Shown here: in pieces, positions 44,866 to 52,535 of the stretch
How the letters are laid out: each line of letters opens with the position of its first letter
Numbering within the stretch: position 1 is the stretch's first letter
DNA from: Syntrophomonas sp.
GTDB taxonomy: Bacteria; Bacillota; Syntrophomonadia; Syntrophomonadales; Syntrophomonadaceae
Assembly: GCA_016841245.1 (NCBI GenBank)
Contig: JAENZN010000025.1
Span: forward strand, 1-57,530
Direction: 5' to 3'
DNA: 57,530 nt
Translations under genes and position numbers: made by a program
The notes under the pieces: generated by a model
The model's input: only the letters and a program-made list of their open reading frames with translations
The model's database searches: none
Told to the model about the DNA's origin: nothing

Positions 44866-47800
44866 TTACACATTCAGGATAACTGTTACTGCTTCGGCCC
44901 GGGTGGCCTGGCCCCGGGGGTTAAAACTGTTGTTGGGGTAGCCGCCCATTAAGCCGTTATTTACTGCTGCTGTTACGCTGCCTCTGGCCCAGGGGGATAT
45001 TTTATCATTGTCGACAAATGAAGTTGCTTCAGAGGAAATTTCCAGTTTCGCTGCCTTGACAATGATGGCCGCCATCTGTTCTCTGGTGATCGGGTCGTCT
45101 GGTTTGAAGGTGTTGTCATTATAGCCGTTGATGAAGCCGTTGGCTACAGCTATATTTATGTCGTCTCTAGCCCAGTGATTTTCAATATCGCTAAAAGCTG
45201 TGCTGCTATCGGTTGATGGCAGATCCAAGGCCTTGACCAGGACACTGACAAATTCTGCTCTGGTAATGGGCCGATCCGGCCTGAAGGTTTCGTCGGGGTA
45301 GCCGCCGATACTTCCCTGAGCTGTCAGTTCTTCAATTGCTGTCTCAGCCCAGTGGCCATCTATGTCGCTGAAACTGATTTCCTCTGTCCCGTTGCCTGCA
45401 CCTGACTGTTCAACCAGTACCGCAAAGGTAGTAAAATGGTCTATTTCGATGGTGATGGTATTGCCGGAAATAGTCCCGCCCAGCTTTACCCACTGCAGGG
45501 TAACCGGGTCATAATAATATATCGCCGGGATTTCTCCGGGCGGCACCTTATCCGGGTCAAAGGTGAAAGTAAGGGTTACCGGTTCATCAAAGTTATAGCT
45601 GCTTTCCCCGCCCACCTGGAATTCATAAGCCTGGCCCAGCAGCATAAAACTGGAGGGCAGGGCCTGGGATATATCGGTTTTCTTTATAGTCACCGGCACT
45701 CGGGCGTTACCCTGCAGTGCGCCTTTGGGGATATCCAGAGTTACTTCATCCCCCAGACTGATTTTTCCGCCTTTACTCGGATATACTTGGGCTGATCCGG
45801 TACTGGAATGAACCGTCCGGGAAGAACTGCCGCCTCCTCCGCCGCTGCTGGAAGGGGTGCTATCGCTGACAGTAATAGTCAGGATCTGATCAGCCCCGGC
45901 GCTGAAGTCGAAGGTCAGGGTGGTGGTTCCGGTCGCTTGCTGCGCCAGGTAGGATTTATTAATGGTTGCGGTATTGCCGCTTACCGTATAATCAGCGCCT
46001 GCGGTAAGATCAGTGCCTCCGTTTTTAATGCTGCTCAGGGTGTTGCCGTTTAATGTCATGCTTATCGCAATATCCTGATAATTGGCTGAGCCGCTGTATT
46101 TGTCAAAGGATACGGTGGTAGGACTGATGCTGGAGTCATTGAATGCCGGAGTGCTGTCGCTGATAGTTATAACCAGAGTTTGGTCAGCCCCGGCGCTGAA
46201 ATCAAAGGTCAGGGTGGTGGTACCAGTCGCCTGCTGCGCCAGGTAGGATTTGTTGATGGTTGCGGTATTGCCGCTGACCGTATAGTCCGTGCCTTCTGTA
46301 AGATCAGTGACTCCGTTTTTGATGCTGCTCAGGGTGTTGCCGTTTAATGTCATGCTTATCGCAATATCCTGATAATTGGCTGAGCCGCTGTATTTGTCAA
46401 AGGATACGGTGGTAGGACTGATGCTGGAGTCATTGAATGCCGGAGTGCTGTCGCTGATAGTTATAACCAGAGTTTGGTCAGCCCCGGCGCTGAAATCAAA
46501 GGTCAGGGTGGTGGTTCCGGCGGTCTGCTGCTCCAGGTAGGATTTATTTATGGTTGCGGTATTGCCGCTTACCGTATAATCAGTGCCTGCGGTAAGAGCT
46601 GTGCCTCCGTTTTTAATGCTGCTCAGGGTGTTGCCGTTTAAAGTCATGCTTACCGCAATATCCTGATAATTGGTTGAACCGCTGTATTTGTCAAAAGATG
46701 TGGTGGTAGGACTGATACTGGAATTGTTTATTGCTGGTGTACTGTCGCTGATAGTTATATCCAGACTTTGATCAGCCCCGGCGCTGAAGTCGAAGGTCAG
46801 GGTGGTGGTCCCGGCGGATTGCTGTTCCAGGTAGGATTTGTTGATGGTTGCGGTGCTGCCGCTTACCGTATAGTCCGCTCCTGCGGTAAGAGCTGTGTCT
46901 CCGTTTTTAATGCCGTTCAGGGTATTGCCGTTTAATGTCATGCTTACCGTAATATCCTGATAATCGGCTGAGCCGCTATATTTGTCAAAGGATGACGTTG
47001 TTGGAGTAATACTTGAGTCCACTGCCTGTATGATAAATGAAACACTATCTGAATTATTGGCTGCATTGCTGTCATGATCATGGGTGCTTACGGTTGCAGT
47101 AAAATTCAAAGTGCTTCCGGGACTGCCGGTTATTTCCACACCCTGTTCAGTGAGAAGAGCACTCGCGCCTGCTGCCAGAGAATTCCTATAGATCGCAGTT
47201 ATCTGGTCCGTTTCCTGGTAAACAGTAACACCTGATTCTATAGAAGTCATACGCATTTCAAGGCCGGACCAGGTATAAATGGCTGTGAATATGGAATTGC
47301 TCGCCTCCGGCCCGTTATTGGTAACTGTGATGCTGAAAGTTCCGGTCTCGCCCTGGGTATTACCACCATCGTAAGTAACATCAATAGCCAGATCGACCTG
47401 GGCCGATTCTTCAAGAGTAACTGACTTCTCCAGATTCATCGAGTCCGCTAAAATATTATCATAGACGGCAGCATAATCTGTTTTACTGACAGTGTAAGAG
47501 GGAGTGCTGTAAAATTCAACGGTACAACCGGTTAAACCGCTGCCATTGGTGGTATAATTATGATCGTCCACACTGACCGTTGCTCCGGATATGTCGTTAT
47601 TTCCCACATCAACCACATGAAAACGCAGGTAACTTAGATAATGATGGCCGTCTATCAAACTGCCCGAATCTGAAGTATTATATCCATGGCCTATGTGCTG
47701 AGCGTTATCAGAAGTAGAACCTGTTGCTATAATGGTAGGATTACCCTGGACTTGCACAGCAGCACCTTTACCGTTATAGCCGCCGCCAATGCCAGCCCCG

Positions 47801-48588
47801 CAGTCACCTCCGGTTGCGGTTATTATGCCTCCATTTAAATAGATATGTCCTCCATCGGCATTATCGTCTCCGCCGTTGCCGCCGCCGATGCCGGCTCCGC
47901 CGCTGCCGCCCTGGGCATTCACTACGCCGCCATTAATGGTAATGGTCCCGCCGCCACCGCCGACTTCGGGAGGCGTACCGTTGCCGCCGCCGATACCTGC
48001 TCCATTTGAACCTCCGCTGGCATTCACGGTACCTCCGGATATGGTAATATTACCGCCGTCCTCCCCGAGATACCCCCCTATACCGGCACAATGCGTTCCT
48101 GAACTTACGGTGAGAGTATCTTCATCATCATTGCCGGATAAGCTGTCAATAAAAAGGCTGTTGCCGCCGGGGGCGTGTATCCCGGCTCTTGATGCCTGGA
48201 TAGTGCAATCGCCGCCTATATTCAAGGTTACATCCGCTGTCGTCGAACCCAGATCAATCCCATGACCTGAGGCATTGTTAATTTCAATATCCTGTAAAGT
48301 CAGGGTTAACGCTGTTGTCCTGCTGCTGCCGATATCAATCATGGTAATGATGTCATTGGGGCTGTAAACTGACCCGATAACAGTTGCCTCATAAACCGAA
48401 TCAGCAATACTTATGGTACCGCTGTAGGTATCCGGGAGCTGAAATAAGCCATTGCTGCTGATAGTGTAATTGCCGGTAGAAATAGTTGTAGTATTCGCTG
48501 CCGCGATGGGAACTGCCGTTTGCATCAGCAGCAATATCAGCAGCCAGCCTGCTAACAAATGTTTCCCTCTCATTTTTAATTTGACCAT
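44866..48588 (-). CDS. Giant S-layer-homology surface protein (4 X2 repeats)
   Basis: 1240 residues. Signal peptide (1-~31, LLAGWLLILLLMQTAVPIAAA). Gly-rich beta-helix-like carbohydrate-binding region (~40-300) with repeated GAGIGGG. Then a single-copy domain (~320-395), a DUF11-like adhesion repeat (~400-520, TVTNNGPEAS), four 98-residue X2-type Ig repeats (~525-915, SFDKYSGSANYQDI), and a Gly/Ser linker. A ZU5-like domain (VTLDIPKGAL, ~930-1040) and three SLH domains (~1060-1240) end the protein; the SLH domains anchor it to pyruvylated wall polymer. ATG with GAGGAGG 8 nt upstream. The last codons run into the RAYT element, so the protein ends ILNV rather than IMKLIG as in its paralogue. 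Confidence 0.88.
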   Translation of the reverse strand: MVKLKMRGKHLLAGWLLILLLMQTAVPIAAANTTTISTGNYTISSNGLFQLPDTYSGTISIADSVYEATVIGSVYSPNDIITMIDIGSSRTTALTLTLQDIEINNASGHGIDLGSTTADVTLNIGGDCTIQASRAGIHAPGGNSLFIDSLSGNDDEDTLTVSSGTHCAGIGGYLGEDGGNITISGGTVNASGGSNGAGIGGGNGTPPEVGGGGGTITINGGVVNAQGGSGGAGIGGGNGGDDNADGGHIYLNGGIITATGGDCGAGIGGGYNGKGAAVQVQGNPTIIATGSTSDNAQHIGHGYNTSDSGSLIDGHHYLSYLRFHVVDVGNNDISGATVSVDDHNYTTNGSGLTGCTVEFYSTPSYTVSKTDYAAVYDNILADSMNLEKSVTLEESAQVDLAIDVTYDGGNTQGETGTFSITVTNNGPEASNSIFTAIYTWSGLEMRMTSIESGVTVYQETDQITAIYRNSLAAGASALLTEQGVEITGSPGSTLNFTATVSTHDHDSNAANNSDSVSFIIQAVDSSITPTTSSFDKYSGSADYQDITVSMTLNGNTLNGIKNGDTALTAGADYTVSGSTATINKSYLEQQSAGTTTLTFDFSAGADQSLDITISDSTPAINNSSISPTTTSFDKYSGSTNYQDIAVSMTLNGNTLSSIKNGGTALTAGTDYTVSGNTATINKSYLEQQTAGTTTLTFDFSAGADQTLVITISDSTPAFNDSSISPTTVSFDKYSGSANYQDIAISMTLNGNTLSSIKNGVTDLTEGTDYTVSGNTATINKSYLAQQATGTTTLTFDFSAGADQTLVITISDSTPAFNDSSISPTTVSFDKYSGSANYQDIAISMTLNGNTLSSIKNGGTDLTAGADYTVSGNTATINKSYLAQQATGTTTLTFDFSAGADQILTITVSDSTPSSSGGGGGSSSRTVHSSTGSAQVYPSKGGKISLGDEVTLDIPKGALQGNARVPVTIKKTDISQALPSSFMLLGQAYEFQVGGESSYNFDEPVTLTFTFDPDKVPPGEIPAIYYYDPVTLQWVKLGGTISGNTITIEIDHFTTFAVLVEQSGAGNGTEEISFSDIDGHWAETAIEELTAQGSIGGYPDETFRPDRPITRAEFVSVLVKALDLPSTDSSTAFSDIENHWARDDINIAVANGFINGYNDNTFKPDDPITREQMAAIIVKAAKLEISSEATSFVDNDKISPWARGSVTAAVNNGLMGGYPNNSFNPRGQATRAEAVTVILNV
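45071..45797. repeat. Long duplicated block, copy A (SLH/ZU5 region)
   Basis: About 725 bp that appear identical to 48906-49632 (offset 3835) by direct comparison, including silent positions. Sequence diverges abruptly on both sides. Confidence 0.85.
45855..47030. repeat. Four tandem 294-bp repeats
   Basis: The landmark TGAGCCGCT(G/A)TATTTGTC (one copy reads TGAACC) recurs at 46087, 46381, 46675 and 46969, an exact 294-bp period (98 codons). Units one and two are nearly identical; the outer unit (46969) is the most diverged. Confidence 0.85.
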
Positions 48589-48620
48589 TACTGAAACCTC
48601 CTCACTTCTTATTAGAAGGA

Positions 48621-48683
48621 TTAGGCTTGATAAGTGACATTAGCTGGTATACATAAAAAGCTAATGTTAGTATTCAAGCCTGA
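48621..48683. repeat. Long inverted repeat between the two S-layer genes
   Basis: TTAGGCTTGATAAGTGACAT and TTAGCT (48621-48645) pair imperfectly with 48659-48683, which ends TTCAAGCCTGA. On the minus strand it begins TCAGGCTTGAATACTAACAT. Shares GTCAGGC and CTAAC elements with 24048-24123. May also terminate the upstream S-layer gene. Confidence 0.6.
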
Positions 48684-48694
48684 CCCTCAATTTG

Positions 48695-51600
48695 TCACCC
48701 TATTAGTTTCATGATTACCGTAACGGCTTCGGCCCGGGTGGCCTGACCCCGGGGGTTAAAGGTGTTGTCGGGGTAACCGCCCATTAAGCCGTTGTCTACT
48801 GCCGCTGTTACGCTGCCCCTGACCCAGGGAGATATATCGTCATTGTCGGCAAATGATGATTCTTCAGAAGAAACTTCCAGTTTAGCTGCCTTGACAATGA
48901 TATTCGCCATCTGTTCTCTGGTGATCGGGTCGTCTGGTTTGAAGGTGTTGTCATTATAGCCGTTGATGAAGCCGTTGGCTACAGCTATATTTATGTCGTC
49001 TCTAGCCCAGTGATTTTCAATATCGCTAAAAGCTGTGCTGCTATCGGTTGATGGCAGATCCAAGGCCTTGACCAGGACACTGACAAATTCTGCTCTGGTA
49101 ATGGGCCGATCCGGCCTGAAGGTTTCGTCGGGGTAGCCGCCGATACTTCCCTGAGCTGTCAGTTCTTCAATTGCTGTCTCAGCCCAGTGGCCATCTATGT
49201 CGCTGAAACTGATTTCCTCTGTCCCGTTGCCTGCACCTGACTGTTCAACCAGTACCGCAAAGGTAGTAAAATGGTCTATTTCGATGGTGATGGTATTGCC
49301 GGAAATAGTCCCGCCCAGCTTTACCCACTGCAGGGTAACCGGGTCATAATAATATATCGCCGGGATTTCTCCGGGCGGCACCTTATCCGGGTCAAAGGTG
49401 AAAGTAAGGGTTACCGGTTCATCAAAGTTATAGCTGCTTTCCCCGCCCACCTGGAATTCATAAGCCTGGCCCAGCAGCATAAAACTGGAGGGCAGGGCCT
49501 GGGATATATCGGTTTTCTTTATAGTCACCGGCACTCGGGCGTTACCCTGCAGTGCGCCTTTGGGGATATCCAGAGTTACTTCATCCCCCAGACTGATTTT
49601 TCCGCCTTTACTCGGATATACTTGGGCTGATCCGCTGGAGGAATTTACTGCCCGGGAAGAACTGCCGCCTCCTCCGCCGCTGCTGGAAGGGGTGCTATCG
49701 CTGATAGTTATAACCAGAGTTTGGCCGGTTCCGGCGCTGAAGCCGAAGGTCAGGGTAGTGGTTCCGGTCGCCTGCTGCGTCAGGTATGATTTATTTATGG
49801 TTACCGTGCTGCTGCTTATCGTATAGTCCGTGCCTTGTGTAAGATCAGTGACTCCGTTTTTGATGCTGCTCAGGGTGTTGCCGTTTAATGTCATGCTTAT
49901 CGCAATATCCTGATAATTGGCTGAGCCGCTGTATTTGTCAAAGGATACGGTGGTAGGACTGATGCTGGAGTCATTGAATGCCGGAGTGCTGTCGCTGATA
50001 GTTATAACCAGAGTTTGGTCAGCCCCGGCGCTGAAATCAAAGGTCAGGGTGGTGGTTCCGGCGGTCTGCTGCTCCAGGTAGGATTTATTTATGGTTGCGG
50101 TATTGCCGCTTACCGTATAATCAGTGCCTGCGGTAAGAGCTGTGCCTCCGTTTTTAATGCTGCTCAGGGTGTTGCCGTTTAAAGTCATGCTTACCGCAAT
50201 ATCCTGATAATTGGCTGAGCCGCTGTATTTGTCAAAGGTGGCGGTGATGGGAGCAATAACCGCATCGGGTACCTGTATGGTGAATGTCTCGGTGTCAGAA
50301 TTATTACTGGAATCGGGATCAGTATCGCCTGTGCTTACAGTTGCAGTGTTGCTTAGAATGCTTCCCGCACTTCCGGTTATTGTGCCGGTAACAGTGAAGC
50401 TGGCGCTGGCCCCTGCTGCCAGGGAACTGCTGTAATTTGCAGTTAAAACTCCTGCCATATTGCATGTCCATCCGCTGCCGGCACAGGTATCAGCAGTAAA
50501 GGCAGCCGGGATAGGATCACTTACCGCAATAACAGAACTGCTGGCAGCCGGACCGTTATTGGTAACTGTGACGGTATAGGCACCGCTTTCCCCGACAGTA
50601 TGACTGCCTGAGTAAGCCACATCGACAGCCAGGTCGGTCTCTATTCCCGCTTCCAGGGCAACCGGCACCTCAACGTTCATAGCTGAAGGAAGCGCTCTAT
50701 CAGTTTTGGTAATATAATAGCCGGGTTTGTAGGCACTGTAATCCTGAGCAGTGCTGCCATCCAGCAGTACCGTACAGCCGGTCAAGCCGTCGTCATTGGT
50801 AACGTAATCATTACCGTCCACCTTAACCGTTGCTCTGAATATATCGTTGCTTCCCACATCGGTGACATGAAAACGCAGGTAACTTAGATCGTTTCCATAA
50901 CTGTCCTGCAGCGTTCCGGAGCTAACATCGCATGCAGTACCATGACCGATATTTTGGGCTTGATAGGTGGTATCTCCGGTAGCGATAATGGTGGGATGGT
51001 TGCTAATAGTTACCGTACCACCACTGCCATGGTCAAGATCCATTCCATATCCGCCGCCGATGCCGGCTCCACCACCTCCGCCGTTGGCTGTTACCGTCCC
51101 CCCGCTTATCTCTATCGTACCGCCGTTGTCGTTACTTCCGCCGCCGATCCCGGCTCCGAGATATCCGCCGTTGGCTGTTACCGTCCCCCCGCTTATCTCT
51201 ATCGTACCGCCACTGCCGCCGCTGCCACCACCGATCCCGGCTCCACTAACTCCGCCGCTGGCTGTTACTTTGCCTCCGCCTATAGTTATAATGCCCCCGT
51301 CGCCTTCATCTCCGCCGCCTATCCCGGCTCCGAGATATCCGCCGTTGGCTGTTACCGTGCCTCCGGCTATGGTAATACTGCCTACAGTGTCGCCGTCGGC
51401 TCCGCCGATCCCGGCATTCCTTCCGGTGGAAATCGCCGTTAGGGTGTCCCTATCGTCATCACCGGAATAGCTGTCAATAATCACATTGGTGCCCCCAGGA
51501 GTACTTATTGCCGCTCCTGTGGCTTGTACGCTGCATTCTCCGCTGATGTACAGGTACACATCTACGTTATTGGCAGCCGTATTCAAATATATTCCCTGAC

Positions 51601-51910
51601 CGGCTGCATTTATTTTCAGATCCTGAATCACCAGGTCCAGATCGCTGTTCCGGCTCTCGATCTCAATCCTGGCGTCAAAGGTTGTTCCGGCGTCGCCGAT
51701 AATGGTGGCCTGATAAACTGAATCGGCTACACTTATAGCTCCGCTGTAGCCGCTGTCAAGCTGATATATGCCATCACTGCTGATAGTATAATTGCCAGCA
51801 GTGATTGTCGTTGTATCGGCCGCCGCCATGGGAACTGCGATCTGCATCAGTACGACCAGCAGCAGCAAGCCTGCTAATGAGTATTTTCCCTTCCTCTTTA
51901 ATTGGACCAT
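48695..51910 (-). CDS. S-layer-homology surface protein (2 X2 repeats)
   Basis: 1071 residues, paralogue of the neighbouring gene. Signal peptide (1-~31, LAGLLLLVVLMQIAVPMAAA), Gly-rich region with more copies of SGGTVTANGG(Y/G)LGAGIGGG (~170-310), a DUF11-like domain (~430-550, TVTNNGPAAS) with two cysteines, two X2 repeats (~555-750), ZU5-like domain and three SLH domains ending IMKLIG. ATG with GAGGAGGG upstream. Same orientation as and 106 bp upstream of the other S-layer gene, probably a tandem duplication with later exchange. Confidence 0.88.
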   Translation of the reverse strand: MVQLKRKGKYSLAGLLLLVVLMQIAVPMAAADTTTITAGNYTISSDGIYQLDSGYSGAISVADSVYQATIIGDAGTTFDARIEIESRNSDLDLVIQDLKINAAGQGIYLNTAANNVDVYLYISGECSVQATGAAISTPGGTNVIIDSYSGDDDRDTLTAISTGRNAGIGGADGDTVGSITIAGGTVTANGGYLGAGIGGGDEGDGGIITIGGGKVTASGGVSGAGIGGGSGGSGGTIEISGGTVTANGGYLGAGIGGGSNDNGGTIEISGGTVTANGGGGGAGIGGGYGMDLDHGSGGTVTISNHPTIIATGDTTYQAQNIGHGTACDVSSGTLQDSYGNDLSYLRFHVTDVGSNDIFRATVKVDGNDYVTNDDGLTGCTVLLDGSTAQDYSAYKPGYYITKTDRALPSAMNVEVPVALEAGIETDLAVDVAYSGSHTVGESGAYTVTVTNNGPAASSSVIAVSDPIPAAFTADTCAGSGWTCNMAGVLTANYSSSLAAGASASFTVTGTITGSAGSILSNTATVSTGDTDPDSSNNSDTETFTIQVPDAVIAPITATFDKYSGSANYQDIAVSMTLNGNTLSSIKNGGTALTAGTDYTVSGNTATINKSYLEQQTAGTTTLTFDFSAGADQTLVITISDSTPAFNDSSISPTTVSFDKYSGSANYQDIAISMTLNGNTLSSIKNGVTDLTQGTDYTISSSTVTINKSYLTQQATGTTTLTFGFSAGTGQTLVITISDSTPSSSGGGGGSSSRAVNSSSGSAQVYPSKGGKISLGDEVTLDIPKGALQGNARVPVTIKKTDISQALPSSFMLLGQAYEFQVGGESSYNFDEPVTLTFTFDPDKVPPGEIPAIYYYDPVTLQWVKLGGTISGNTITIEIDHFTTFAVLVEQSGAGNGTEEISFSDIDGHWAETAIEELTAQGSIGGYPDETFRPDRPITRAEFVSVLVKALDLPSTDSSTAFSDIENHWARDDINIAVANGFINGYNDNTFKPDDPITREQMANIIVKAAKLEVSSEESSFADNDDISPWVRGSVTAAVDNGLMGGYPDNTFNPRGQATRAEAVTVIMKLIG
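48906..49632. repeat. Long duplicated block, copy B
   Basis: Counterpart of 45071-45797. Near-perfect identity across ZU5 and SLH coding parts contrasts with clear divergence in the signal, Gly-rich and C-terminal ends, which suggests gene conversion. Confidence 0.85.
49690..50265. repeat. Two tandem 294-bp repeats
   Basis: Landmarks at 49922 and 50216, again 294 bp apart. The unit boundary sequences match those of the four-copy array in the neighbouring gene. Confidence 0.8.
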
Positions 51911-52030
51911 TCCTTTAAACCCTCCTCATTTAATAAAAGATATAAAGATTTGCATATAAATCACAGCTCCCTGATGGTCCAGCTGATATTAATGCATTTG
52001 TCTTGATTTTACAGCAATTTGAAAATCCTG

Positions 52031-52052
52031 AACCTGTACCTCGGTACAGGTT
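52031..52052. other. 10-bp hairpin next to the deleted RAYT copy
   Basis: AACCTGTACC-TC-GGTACAGGTT. Perfect stem with a 2-nt loop as drawn (in practice a larger loop), followed by TTC. Possible terminator, role unclear. Confidence 0.4.
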
Positions 52053-52138
52053 TTCGAAATTTATATGCAGTAACAAGGGGACGGTTCTGTTGTTACATCA
52101 TTCAGTTGCATAATCGAAACAACCAGGGATATGAGATT

Positions 52139-52303
52139 ATGCTGCGAACCGCAAGACAGCCTGGTGGTATCGGTATTTACCATGTAATCGTAAGGAAAAT
52201 CAATCGCCAGATCATCTTTTTGGAGCAGAATGAAAATCAAAGATACATGGATACTCTTTATCGTGTTGTTACTACCTCATTTAAAAAATACTGGATAGTG
52301 TAA
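52139..52303 (+). pseudogene. Remnant of RAYT transposase
   Basis: MLRTARQPGGIGIYHVIVRK then INRQIIFLEQNENQRYMDTL and YRVV align with the first 44 residues of the intact transposase (MPRAARQPSSTGIYHVIVRG...). The frame then jumps to sequence equivalent to the 3' untranslated region and ends. HUH and Tyr motifs are absent. Confidence 0.8.
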
Positions 52304-52317
52304 ACTATAGACGGAGT

Positions 52318-52350
52318 AAAAAAAGAGGGAGCACAATATCTCCCTCTTTC
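52318..52350 (+). terminator. Terminator kept in the deleted RAYT copy
   Basis: AAAGAGGGAG and CTCCCTCTTT around ACAATAT-like loop, homologous to 44663-44694. Confidence 0.65.
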
Positions 52351-52535
52351 TCACTTCTTTATCCAACAGGCACCATATCTTTGCCATATCAACTGTAGTA
52401 AAAGGAATGATGATAATAATCTCACAGAAAAACTATTCAAAGTCTGTAACAAAGCTATATTTGCAAATATAATTAAATTTATCGGCACCAATTGTTATGA
52501 AATGCATGTAACAACAGAACCGTCCCCGTGTTACA

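Larger units (their letters stand above)
43771..44869 (+). mobile_element. RAYT element with 27-bp palindromic ends
   Basis: Left end 43771-43797 and right end 44843-44869 are inverted repeats. Each has the design GTAACA - GGGGACGGTTCT core - TGTTAC, so each end is itself palindromic. Inside is a Y1 transposase gene and its terminator. The left end contributes the stop codon of the FtsH-like gene; the right end contributes the stop of the S-layer gene. The promoter -35 TTGTTA (43791-43796) lies in the end, with TATAAT at 43814-43819 after a 17-bp spacer. Confidence 0.85.
52070..52534 (+). mobile_element. Internally deleted RAYT element (465 bp)
   Basis: Ends 52070-52096 and 52508-52534 have the same GTAACA - GGGGACGGTTCT - TGTTAC layout as the full element. 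Both ends share the variant TCTGTTG, while the full copy has TCTATTG and TCTTTTG, so the two ends of this copy are more alike. The interior keeps the first ~130 bp of the transposase gene and the 3' terminator region only. A MITE-like derivative that would need a transposase in trans. Confidence 0.8.

Noticed and set aside
45436-45795. 119-residue frame opposite the S-layer ZU5 region, present twice in the window
   Set aside because: Its duplication only reflects the duplicated S-layer block on the other strand; no ribosome site or family resemblance.
47876-48265. Proline-rich frame opposite the S-layer gene (similar one at 50967-51470)
   Set aside because: Antisense image of the Gly-rich GGNGG repeats; GGC/GCC composition generates Pro/Pro codons without being a gene.
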